Shown: one piece after another, positions 1 to 5,512 of the stretch | Layout: the number at the start of each line of letters is the position of its first letter | Numbering within the stretch: position 1 is the stretch's first letter | NCBI GenBank assembly: GCA_002429455.1 | Contig: DIZU01000108.1 | Location: 1,844 to 7,355, forward strand | Reading direction: 5' to 3' | DNA length: 5,512 bases | DNA from: Methylotenera sp. UBA6020 | GTDB lineage: Bacteria > Pseudomonadota > Gammaproteobacteria > Burkholderiales > Methylophilaceae | Notes under the pieces: generated by a model | What the model saw: the letters and a program-made list of their open reading frames with translations, nothing else | Told to the model about the DNA's origin: nothing | The model's database searches: none | Program-made: the position numbers and the translations under genes

Positions 1-1030
1 CACGCCTATGTGATGGCGATTGAAAAAATGATGGGCATAGATGTGCCTATTCGTGCGCAATACATCCGCGTGATGTTTGATGAAATTACCCGTGTGCTCA
101 ATCATTTGTTATGGCTGGGTGCACATGCCTTAGACGTAGGCGCAATGACCGTATTTTTGTATGCCTTCCGTGAACGTGAAGACTTGTTTGACTGTTACGA
201 GGCCGTTTCAGGTGCGCGTATGCATGCGGCCTATTACCGTCCAGGCGGTGTCTATCGTGATTTACCGGCACACATGCCGCAGTATGCAAGTGTCGCCGTT
301 GCGTAATGCTAAAACCGTTAAAGAGCAAAATAAAAACCGCGAAGGTTCTTTGTTAGATTTTATCGAAGACTTTACCAATCGTTTTCCAAAATATGTAGAT
401 GAGTATGAAACGCTGCTCACCGATAATCGTATTTGGAAACAGCGTACAGTAGGCATCGGTGTTGTTACGCCTGAGCGTGCCTTGGCGTTAGGCATGACTG
501 GCCCCATGCTGCGTGGCTCAGGCATCGCTTGGGATTTACGCAAGACACAGCCTTACGAAGTGTATGCCAAGCTGGATTTTGATATTCCAGTCGGTGTTAA
601 CGGCGATTGTTATGACCGTTATTTAGTACGTATGGAAGAGTTCAGGCAATCCAATCACATCATCAAACAATGTGTGGATTGGTTGCGCAAAAATCCCGGT
701 CCAGTGATTACCGCGGATAATAAAGTGGCGCCACCAAACCGTGAGGGCATGAAAGAAAAGATGGAAGATTTAATCCATCATTTTAAATTGTTTACCGAAG
801 GTTTCCATGTGCCAGCAGGCGAGGCTTATGCAGCGGTGGAGCATCCTAAGGGCGAGTTTGGGATCTACATGATTTCAGACGGCGCCAATAAGCCATATCG
901 CCTAAAAATCCGTGCGCCCGGTTTCCCGCATTTAGCTGCGTTAGACGAAATGACCCGCGGTCACATGATTGCCGACTTGGTCGCCATCATAGGTACGCAA
1001 GATATTGTCTTTGGCGAAATTGACCGATGA
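1..1030 (+). pseudogene. nuoD: NADH-quinone oxidoreductase subunit D, 5'-truncated by the window edge and frameshifted
   Basis: NuoD is the 49-kDa-type subunit of complex I, related to the large subunit of [NiFe] hydrogenases. It forms much of the quinone-reduction cavity in the connecting module. Frame 1 encodes [20 protein letters not shown] onward through [15 protein letters not shown] and [12 protein letters not shown] to MPQY, then goes off into ASVAVA and a stop at 304-306. The homologous protein resumes in frame 2 at about 287 as [14 protein letters not shown] and runs through [33 protein letters not shown] and [16 protein letters not shown] to the canonical end GEIDR with stop TGA at 1028-1030. 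Dropping one base near 286 gives about 342 uninterrupted residues, which fits a family length of about 417 with roughly 75 N-terminal residues outside the window. The quinone-site His and Tyr of the N-terminal part are therefore not visible. The gene identity is certain; whether the break is biological or a sequence error is not, so 'pseudogene' here means a disrupted frame only. Confidence 0.93.
283..292 (+). other. Single-base frameshift site in nuoD (apparent +1 insertion)
   Basis: Codons CAG TAT (Pro-Gln-Tyr context, 280-285) are followed by GCAAGTG. Read without the G at 286, the frame continues CAA GTG TCG CCG TTG CGT AAT, giving [14 protein letters not shown], which matches the usual NuoD pattern MPQYQ-x-x-x-x-RNAKT. 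Read with it, the frame ends 20 bases later at TAA 304-306. The exact extra base could lie a few positions to either side. There is no homopolymer here, and no classical slippery codon or stop-coupled +1 site such as that in prfB, so programmed frameshifting is not suggested. Confidence 0.85.
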
Positions 1031-1152
1031 AAAATCAAAATTTCGTCACAATACCGCGTTGCTCAGCAAAAAAATCAGCTGACATAGCAAATCTATGCTG
1101 CGCTTATTTTTTTGCTTCGTGCTTTGTCTTGTTTAGAAATTTTGATTTTTCA
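1028..1152. repeat. 125-bp palindromic element with 17-bp perfect terminal inverted repeats (MITE-like or REP-like)
   Basis: The left arm TGAAAAATCAAAATTTC (1028-1044) is the exact reverse complement of GAAATTTTGATTTTTCA (1136-1152). Inside lies a second perfect pair, AGCAAAAAAAT (1065-1075) and ATTTTTTTGCT (1106-1116), and inside that a small pair, CATAG (1083-1087) and CTATG (1093-1097), around a 5-base loop. All three pairs centre on about base 1090, and the spacers between outer and inner pairs are 20 and 19 bases with only patchy pairing. This concentric design is typical of mobile palindromic repeats or long RNA hairpins. The left end overlaps the nuoD stop codon, and the NuoD C-terminus is still canonical. 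No convincing target-site duplication is seen. It occupies most of the only real gap in an otherwise overlapping operon. That it is a dispersed repeat is an inference. Confidence 0.75.
1065..1116. terminator. Possible terminator-like or attenuator-like hairpin inside the nuoD-nuoE gap
   Basis: The core of the palindromic element has an A-tract (1068-1074), an imperfect hairpin (CAG and CATAG pairing with CTATG and CTG, with bulges) and a T-tract (1107-1113). This resembles a bidirectional intrinsic terminator. However, the stem is short, interrupted and not GC-rich, and a strong terminator in the middle of a complex I operon would be unexpected. At most it may give partial attenuation or an mRNA-processing or stability site between nuoD and nuoE. 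Confidence 0.22.
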
Positions 1153-1165
1153 AGATTATTGATTG

Positions 1166-1170
1166 TAAGG
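1166..1170 (+). promoter_or_regulatory. Ribosome binding site of nuoE
   Basis: TAAGG at 1166-1170 lies 7 bases before the ATG at 1178, a normal Shine-Dalgarno spacing. It lies outside the palindromic element, so nuoE can be initiated independently of nuoD translation. This supports the 1178 start. Confidence 0.65.
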
Positions 1171-1177
1171 TTGCATT

Positions 1178-1651
1178 ATGCTTTCGCCTGAAGCTGTTCA
1201 AAAAATAGATTACGAACTGACTAAATATCCAACTGACCAACGCCAAGCCGCGGTGATGAGTGCATTGCGTATCGTGCAAACAGAACGTGGCTGGTTGTCA
1301 AAAGAAAGCGTCAGTGAAGTGGCGCAATATTTAGGCATGCCTGAAATTGCTGCGATGGAAGTGGCCAGCTTTTATAACATGTACGATTTAGCGCCTGTCG
1401 GACAGTACAAAATAACCGTTTGCACCAATATTTCCTGCATGCTGCGTGACAGTGATGAGATTGTAGATCACCTTAAAGCCAAGCTCGGTGTGGGTTTTAA
1501 TGAGGTAACAGCGGACGGTAAATTCTGCCTGAAAGAGGGCGAGTGTATGGGGGCATGTGGCGGTGCGCCGCTATTGACGGTGAATAATCATACTATGCAT
1601 GAATTCTTAACGCCGGCAAAAGTCGATGCGATTTTGGAAGAGTTGAAATAA
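1178..1651 (+). CDS. nuoE: NADH-quinone oxidoreductase subunit E (24-kDa type, 2Fe-2S cluster N1a)
   Basis: NuoE is a 157-residue subunit of the NADH dehydrogenase arm of complex I in the cytoplasm. It has an N-terminal helical domain (about 1-70, with the conserved stretch [15 protein letters not shown] at 61-75) and a C-terminal thioredoxin-like 2Fe-2S domain. The cluster N1a ligands are all present: Cys82 and Cys87 (VCTNISC, CX4C) and Cys123 and Cys127 ([13 protein letters not shown]3C). N1a sits near FMN on the side away from the main electron wire. The length is normal for proteobacterial NuoE. The start at 1178 is supported by the TAAGG ribosome binding site 7 bases upstream. The stop TAA (1649-1651) shares its last A with the nuoF start, so the two are probably translationally coupled and made in equal amounts. 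No defect is seen. Confidence 0.97.
   Translation: MLSPEAVQKIDYELTKYPTDQRQAAVMSALRIVQTERGWLSKESVSEVAQYLGMPEIAAMEVASFYNMYDLAPVGQYKITVCTNISCMLRDSDEIVDHLKAKLGVGFNEVTADGKFCLKEGECMGACGGAPLLTVNNHTMHEFLTPAKVDAILEELK
1636..1642 (+). promoter_or_regulatory. Ribosome binding site of nuoF, inside the end of nuoE
   Basis: GGAAGAG at 1636-1642 lies 8 bases before the nuoF ATG at 1651, which in turn overlaps the nuoE TAA. The site favours this start over the internal Met21 codon at 1711, which has no comparable purine-rich site at the right distance. Confidence 0.5.
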
Positions 1652-3000
1652 TGACTACTTCTTCAATACTAGCAACACCAGAGACTAATTATGAGGCTGG
1701 CAAGCCGGTGATGACTGATTTAGCCGGTCAAACACTGCTATGTTTACGCACACTCACCGAAAAAAATCCGGCTTCCTTAGAAAGCTACATCAAGTTAGGC
1801 GGTTATGCAGCGTTAAAGCGTATCGTCACCGAAAAAACAAAAGCTACCGATATTATTACTACCGTTAAAAACTCCGGTTTACGCGGTCGCGGCGGTGCGG
1901 GTTTTCCGACCGGGCTTAAATGGAGCTTTATGCCGCGCTATTTTGACGGCATAAAATACTTGGTATGTAACTCTGATGAAGGCGAGCCAGGTACATTCAA
2001 AGACCGTGATATTTTGCGTTATAACCCACATCAACTCATTGAAGGAATGGCCATCGCCGCTTATACCTTGGGTGCGCGTGTAGGCTACAACTACATTCAT
2101 GGTGAAATTTGGCAAGATTACGATATTTTTGAAGCGGCTTTGCATGAAGCAAAGGCAGCTGGGTATCTGGGTGAAAATTTATTCGGCACCAATTTTAGTT
2201 TCGATTTATATGCAGTGCATGGCTATGGCGCGTATATTTGTGGTGAAGAAACCGCGTTAATCGAATCGATTGAGGGTAAAAAAGGCCAGCCACGCTTTAA
2301 ACCGCCATTCCCTGCTAGTTATGGTGTATTTGGCAAGCCGACCAATGTGAATAATACCGAAAGTTATGCGAGCATTCCCTGGATTATGCAGCATGGTGGT
2401 GAAGCGTTTGCCGCACTCGGTGTGCCAAACTCTGGCGGCACAAAATTATTTTCAGTGTCTGGCCATGTAGAAAAGCCGGGTAATTATGAAGTGAAAATGG
2501 GCATGCCTTTTGCTGAATTGTTAGAGATGGTAGGTGGCGTTTGGAAAGGCCGTAAGCTAAAGGCGGTAATTCCAGGTGGGCCATCTACGCCAGTAATGCC
2601 GGCAGCGGCTATTTTGACTGCCACTATGGATTATGACGGCTTAAGTAAAGCTCGGTCTAGCTTAGGCGCCGGCTCCATGATCGTGATGGATGAAACGACG
2701 TGCATGGTAAAAACCTTGCAGCGTTTGAGCTATTTCTTCTACGAAGAAAGCTGCGGGCAATGTACGCCATGCCGTGAAGGCACCGGCTGGGTCTACCGTG
2801 TGATTACTCGTATCGTGAACGGCAACGGCAAAATGGAAGATCTGGATTTGCTGACGGACGTGAGCAACAATATTTCCGGACGCACGATTTGCGCACTTGG
2901 TGAAGCTGCAGCGACACCGGTATTGAGCTTTATTAAACATTTTAGGCCAGAGTTTGAGTATTACATTCAACATGGTAAGAGTATGGTGGAACATCAATAA
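1651..3000 (+). CDS. nuoF: NADH-quinone oxidoreductase subunit F (51-kDa type, NADH/FMN site, 4Fe-4S cluster N3)
   Basis: NuoF (449 residues) is the electron entry subunit of complex I. It oxidises NADH, passes a hydride to FMN and feeds electrons into cluster N3. Visible motifs are the glycine-rich FMN/NADH loop [14 protein letters not shown] (78-91), the FMN-site stretch [14 protein letters not shown] (107-120), [20 protein letters not shown] (193-212), the soluble-ligand-binding beta-grasp region (about 265-345), and the N3 ligands Cys368, Cys371, Cys374 ([14 protein letters not shown]) with Cys414 (RTICALG). All key residues are present. The protein is slightly longer than many relatives (often about 420-440) because of about 20 weakly conserved N-terminal residues. 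The ATG at 1651 is preferred because of its ribosome binding site and the TAATG overlap with nuoE, with Met21 (1711) as the alternative. The stop TAA (2998-3000) overlaps the nuoG start by one base. Confidence 0.97.
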   Translation: MTTSSILATPETNYEAGKPVMTDLAGQTLLCLRTLTEKNPASLESYIKLGGYAALKRIVTEKTKATDIITTVKNSGLRGRGGAGFPTGLKWSFMPRYFDGIKYLVCNSDEGEPGTFKDRDILRYNPHQLIEGMAIAAYTLGARVGYNYIHGEIWQDYDIFEAALHEAKAAGYLGENLFGTNFSFDLYAVHGYGAYICGEETALIESIEGKKGQPRFKPPFPASYGVFGKPTNVNNTESYASIPWIMQHGGEAFAALGVPNSGGTKLFSVSGHVEKPGNYEVKMGMPFAELLEMVGGVWKGRKLKAVIPGGPSTPVMPAAAILTATMDYDGLSKARSSLGAGSMIVMDETTCMVKTLQRLSYFFYEESCGQCTPCREGTGWVYRVITRIVNGNGKMEDLDLLTDVSNNISGRTICALGEAAATPVLSFIKHFRPEFEYYIQHGKSMVEHQ

Positions 3001-5450
3001 TGTTGAATATTGAAATAGACGGTAAACCGCTTCAAGTAGAACACGGCAGCACCATTATTGATGCGGCTGACAAAGTGGGCATTGCAATTCCACGTTTTTG
3101 CTATCACAAAAAGCTATCAGTGGCGGCCAACTGCCGTATGTGTTTGGTGCAAGTAGAAAAATTCAATAAGCCATTGCCCGCCTGCGCTACACCAGTGGCG
3201 GATGGCATGAAGATATTTACGCGCTCTAAAGCGGCAATCGAAGCGCAAAAAAGTGTGATGGAGTTTTTATTGATCAACCATCCGCTGGATTGCCCAATAT
3301 GCGACCAAGGTGGCGAGTGTGATTTGCAAGATATTGCGGTGGCTTACGGTACTAGCGGCTCGCGCTACACTGAAGAAAAGCGGGTGGTCTTCAACAAAAA
3401 TATCGGCCCCTTAGTCAGCACGGATATGACGCGTTGCATTCAATGTACGCGTTGTGTGCGCTTCTTGAAAGAAGTCGGCGGCATGATGGAACTCGGCATG
3501 GTTGGCCGTGGTGAGCATGCCGAAATCACCGCCTATGTCGATAAAAGTGTCAATTCTGAGCTTTCGGGCAACATCATTGATTTATGCCCGGTTGGTGCAC
3601 TCACCAGTAAACCGTTTAGATATTCAGCCCGCAGCTGGGAGTTAACGCGTCGCCCAAGTATCGCACCGCATGATAGTCTAGGTTCGCACATAGAAGTGCA
3701 TGTAAAAGATAACAAAGTCATGCGTGTATTGCCGCGTGAGAAAGAAAGCATTAACGAATGCTGGTTGTCAGACCGTGATCGTTTCTCGTACGAAGGCTTA
3801 AATAGCCCAGATCGTCTTAAAGTGCCGATGATCAAGCACAATGGCGAGTGGGTGGAAACCGATTGGAAAACGGCGCTGGAGTTTGCGGCAGGGCAAATTA
3901 AAGATATTACCAATGAGTATGGGAGTGAAGCGCTAGGCGTGCTTGTTTCACCAAACAGCACCATGGAAGAAGGTTATTTAGCCAAAAAATTAGCCAATGG
4001 TTTAGGCTGTGGCAATGTCGATTATCGTTTGCGTCAAACTGACTTTCGCTTGGATGGCAAGCGTCTGGGTACGCCATGGATGGGCTGTAATATCCCCGAA
4101 ATCGAAGAGCTAGACCGTATTTTGCTGATTGGTTCTAATATACGTAACGAGCATCCATTGTTAGCACAACGCCTACGCAAAGCGGTGGCGAATGGTGCGA
4201 AGCTTTCTATTGTGAGCCCGCTTGATAATGATCCGCTGATGGATATTGCGCATAAAGTGATCGTGCGTCCGAACGACATGGTGAACGTGTTGGGACAAAT
4301 CCTCAAAGCCATGTCGGGTTTACAACGCTTATCGCTTTGTTTACCGCCAGCATTGAATGAGTTGTTGCAGGAAATTAAAGTACGTCCAAATACACAGGCA
4401 ATCGCAGAAAGCCTGGCTGGGCATGGTAAGGATGTAGATTTAATCTCGCCAAAAGTAGGCATCTTTGTCGGCAATATGGCGTTAAGTGCGCCAAGATTTA
4501 CAGAGATGTACAGTATGGCGGAAGCGATTGGCGGTATTTCTGGCGCCAAAGGCGGAATTCTACCGGCGGCGGCCAATAGCACTGGTATGCATTTTATGGG
4601 CGTCATGCCTGACAGCATGGGCATGCATGCGCGTGCCATGCTTGAAGTGCCGCGTAAAGCATATTTAATCGTGAATATAGAGCCGGAGCTGGATTGTCAG
4701 CATGCCGCATTGGCCAAAGCGGCGATGGAAAAAGCCGAGTGCGTAGTCGCACTGACTGCATTTAAATCACAAGCCTTGGATAATGCCGATGTATTGCTAC
4801 CGATTGCGCCGTTTACCGAGACTTCGGGTACGTTCATGAGCATGGAAGGCCGTGTACAAAGCTTTGCTGCCGTGGCCAAACCATTAGGCGAGTGCCGCCC
4901 GGCTTGGAAAGTATTGCGTGTCTTGGCAAATACTTTAGGATTGCAGGGTTTTGATTATGAAACCAGCGAGCAGGTAAAAGAGGCGATTTTTGGTGGTGAA
5001 AAACCGTCCGCTGTGGTCTGGCGTAGCCTGAACAATAACTTGAAAGAGCTGGTTGAGATTCAGGTAAATATTCAACATGAAGGCTTGCAAAGGATTGGCG
5101 AAGTGCCACAGTATGCGTCTGATATGATAGTGCGCCGCTCTCCGCCTTTGCAAAAAACCCAATACAATATTAAGCCTATGGCACGCATGTGTGCCGATCA
5201 ACTGGCAGAATTAGATTTGGTTGAGGGTGATAGTGTATTGGTGAAACAAGATAAAGGTAGCGCGGTGCTGACTGTGAAACTCGATAATCATGTCGCCATG
5301 GGCTGCGTTCGTGTAGCCGCGGCGCATGAAGACACCGTGGGTTTGGGAGATTTGATGGGTGATATTACCGTTGAAAAGTTAACGCCACCTGGACTTTCAA
5401 GCGATGAGCTCCAAAGTTATGAAACTTTAATCACGAAAGCCCGTGCCTGA
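3000..5450 (+). CDS. nuoG: NADH-quinone oxidoreductase subunit G (75-kDa type, clusters N1b, N4, N5)
   Basis: NuoG (816 residues) is the largest peripheral subunit and carries electrons from NuoF towards the quinone site. The N-terminal 2Fe-2S ferredoxin domain (1 to about 78) has N1b ligands Cys34, Cys45, Cys48 and Cys62. The His-Cys3 motif gives N5 (His94, Cys98, Cys101, Cys107 in NHPLDCPICDQGGECDLQ). The next domain gives N4 (Cys146, Cys149, Cys152, with Cys196 in LCPVGAL). From about 215 on is a molybdopterin-oxidoreductase-like domain that has no catalytic role in complex I. Its first segment reads APHDSLGSHIEV (222-233) without cysteines, so the extra N7 cluster found in E. coli and Thermus is absent. 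The length is slightly above what I recall for betaproteobacterial relatives (about 780-800). The start overlaps the nuoF stop (TAATG) and has a GGTGGA site at 2985-2990. The stop TGA (5448-5450) overlaps the nuoH start. Confidence 0.97.
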   Translation: MLNIEIDGKPLQVEHGSTIIDAADKVGIAIPRFCYHKKLSVAANCRMCLVQVEKFNKPLPACATPVADGMKIFTRSKAAIEAQKSVMEFLLINHPLDCPICDQGGECDLQDIAVAYGTSGSRYTEEKRVVFNKNIGPLVSTDMTRCIQCTRCVRFLKEVGGMMELGMVGRGEHAEITAYVDKSVNSELSGNIIDLCPVGALTSKPFRYSARSWELTRRPSIAPHDSLGSHIEVHVKDNKVMRVLPREKESINECWLSDRDRFSYEGLNSPDRLKVPMIKHNGEWVETDWKTALEFAAGQIKDITNEYGSEALGVLVSPNSTMEEGYLAKKLANGLGCGNVDYRLRQTDFRLDGKRLGTPWMGCNIPEIEELDRILLIGSNIRNEHPLLAQRLRKAVANGAKLSIVSPLDNDPLMDIAHKVIVRPNDMVNVLGQILKAMSGLQRLSLCLPPALNELLQEIKVRPNTQAIAESLAGHGKDVDLISPKVGIFVGNMALSAPRFTEMYSMAEAIGGISGAKGGILPAAANSTGMHFMGVMPDSMGMHARAMLEVPRKAYLIVNIEPELDCQHAALAKAAMEKAECVVALTAFKSQALDNADVLLPIAPFTETSGTFMSMEGRVQSFAAVAKPLGECRPAWKVLRVLANTLGLQGFDYETSEQVKEAIFGGEKPSAVVWRSLNNNLKELVEIQVNIQHEGLQRIGEVPQYASDMIVRRSPPLQKTQYNIKPMARMCADQLAELDLVEGDSVLVKQDKGSAVLTVKLDNHVAMGCVRVAAAHEDTVGLGDLMGDITVEKLTPPGLSSDELQSYETLITKARA

Positions 5451-5512
5451 TGGAATGGTTAGCAAGTTTGTTTGGTAGTTACTGGCCTGCGGTAGAAATC
5501 ACCGGCTGGACG
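5450..5512 (+). CDS. nuoH: NADH-quinone oxidoreductase subunit H, first 21 codons only
   Basis: An open frame starts at the ATG overlapping the nuoG stop (TGATG) and runs off the window edge, encoding MEWLASLFGSYWPAVEITGW plus one more Thr. The start resembles betaproteobacterial NuoH N-termini, which have a short amphipathic lead with a LFG-x-YWP motif just before the first membrane helix. The position after nuoG is the standard place of nuoH. NuoH is the membrane subunit (ND1 type) that closes the quinone chamber against NuoB and NuoD and links it to the proton channels. Upstream there is only a weak purine run (ACGAAAG), so translation probably depends on coupling to nuoG. The identity rests on gene order plus a short N-terminus, and the membrane segments themselves lie outside the window. 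Confidence 0.85.
   Translation, partial: MEWLASLFGSYWPAVEITGWT

Noticed and set aside
280..306. Programmed ribosomal frameshifting in nuoD
   Set aside because: There is no slippery heptamer, no stop codon in the shift codon as in prfB, no clear stimulatory stem-loop or internal Shine-Dalgarno just upstream, and NuoD is not known to use frameshifting.
98..543. Minus-strand open frames of 76 and 93 codons opposite nuoD
   Set aside because: They lie opposite conserved nuoD coding sequence, show no recognisable protein features and have no ribosome binding site; they are shadows.
161..1030. Treating the frame-2 ORF starting at 161 as a separate gene with its own N-terminus
   Set aside because: Residues encoded from 161 to about 286 are out-of-frame nonsense against NuoD; homology to NuoD in this frame begins only at about 287.
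1124..1177. Possible sigma-70 promoter for nuoE (TTGTTT or TTGATT as -35, GATTAT as -10)
   Set aside because: No pair of boxes has both a good match and 16-18 base spacing, and the region is AT-rich enough to give such partial matches by chance.
4617..4632. GCATGC-type palindromes near 4620-4630
   Set aside because: They arise from Met-His-Ala codons in conserved-frame nuoG coding sequence and are too short to mean anything on their own.
3533..4639. Long minus-strand open frames (143 and 201 codons) inside nuoG
   Set aside because: They run antisense to well-conserved nuoG, their sequences are low in recognisable motifs, and nothing suggests independent expression.
1..5512. A previously undescribed system such as defence, mobile cassette, CRISPR or novel RNA
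   Set aside because: Every coding base from 1178 onward belongs to standard nuo genes in standard order, and the only non-coding stretch is the palindromic element; no other unexplained structure was found.

Overview
The window is one stretch of a proton-pumping NADH:quinone oxidoreductase (respiratory complex I, NDH-1) operon. All genes are on the + strand in the order nuoD (3' part), nuoE, nuoF, nuoG, nuoH (first 21 codons). The protein sequences look betaproteobacterial. The moderate GC content, the AT-leaning third positions and the overall style suggest a Methylophilaceae-like methylotroph, but that placement comes from memory of similar proteins and is an inference.

Layout: bases 1-1030 hold nuoD from about codon 76 to its stop. 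Its reading frame is broken by one apparent extra base near 286, so the first part runs into a stop at 304-306 while the rest of the protein continues in the next frame. Bases 1031-1177 are the only intergenic gap. It is filled by a concentric 125-bp palindromic element with 17-bp perfect terminal inverted repeats, followed by the nuoE ribosome binding site. From 1178 onward the genes are tightly packed: nuoE/nuoF and nuoF/nuoG overlap by one base (TAATG), and nuoG/nuoH overlap by one base (TGATG), which points to translational coupling.

Function: NuoE, NuoF and NuoG form the peripheral NADH-oxidising arm. NuoF binds NADH and FMN and carries 4Fe-4S cluster N3, NuoE carries 2Fe-2S cluster N1a, and NuoG carries N1b, N4 and N5. 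NuoD is part of the connecting module at the quinone site, and NuoH is the membrane subunit that completes that site. All expected cluster ligands are visible in NuoE, NuoF and NuoG. NuoG lacks the optional N7 cluster ligands.

There is no sign of a new biological system here. The two points worth checking are the nuoD frameshift (real mutation or sequence error) and the palindromic element between nuoD and nuoE (dispersed repeat or MITE-like unit, possibly an attenuator).
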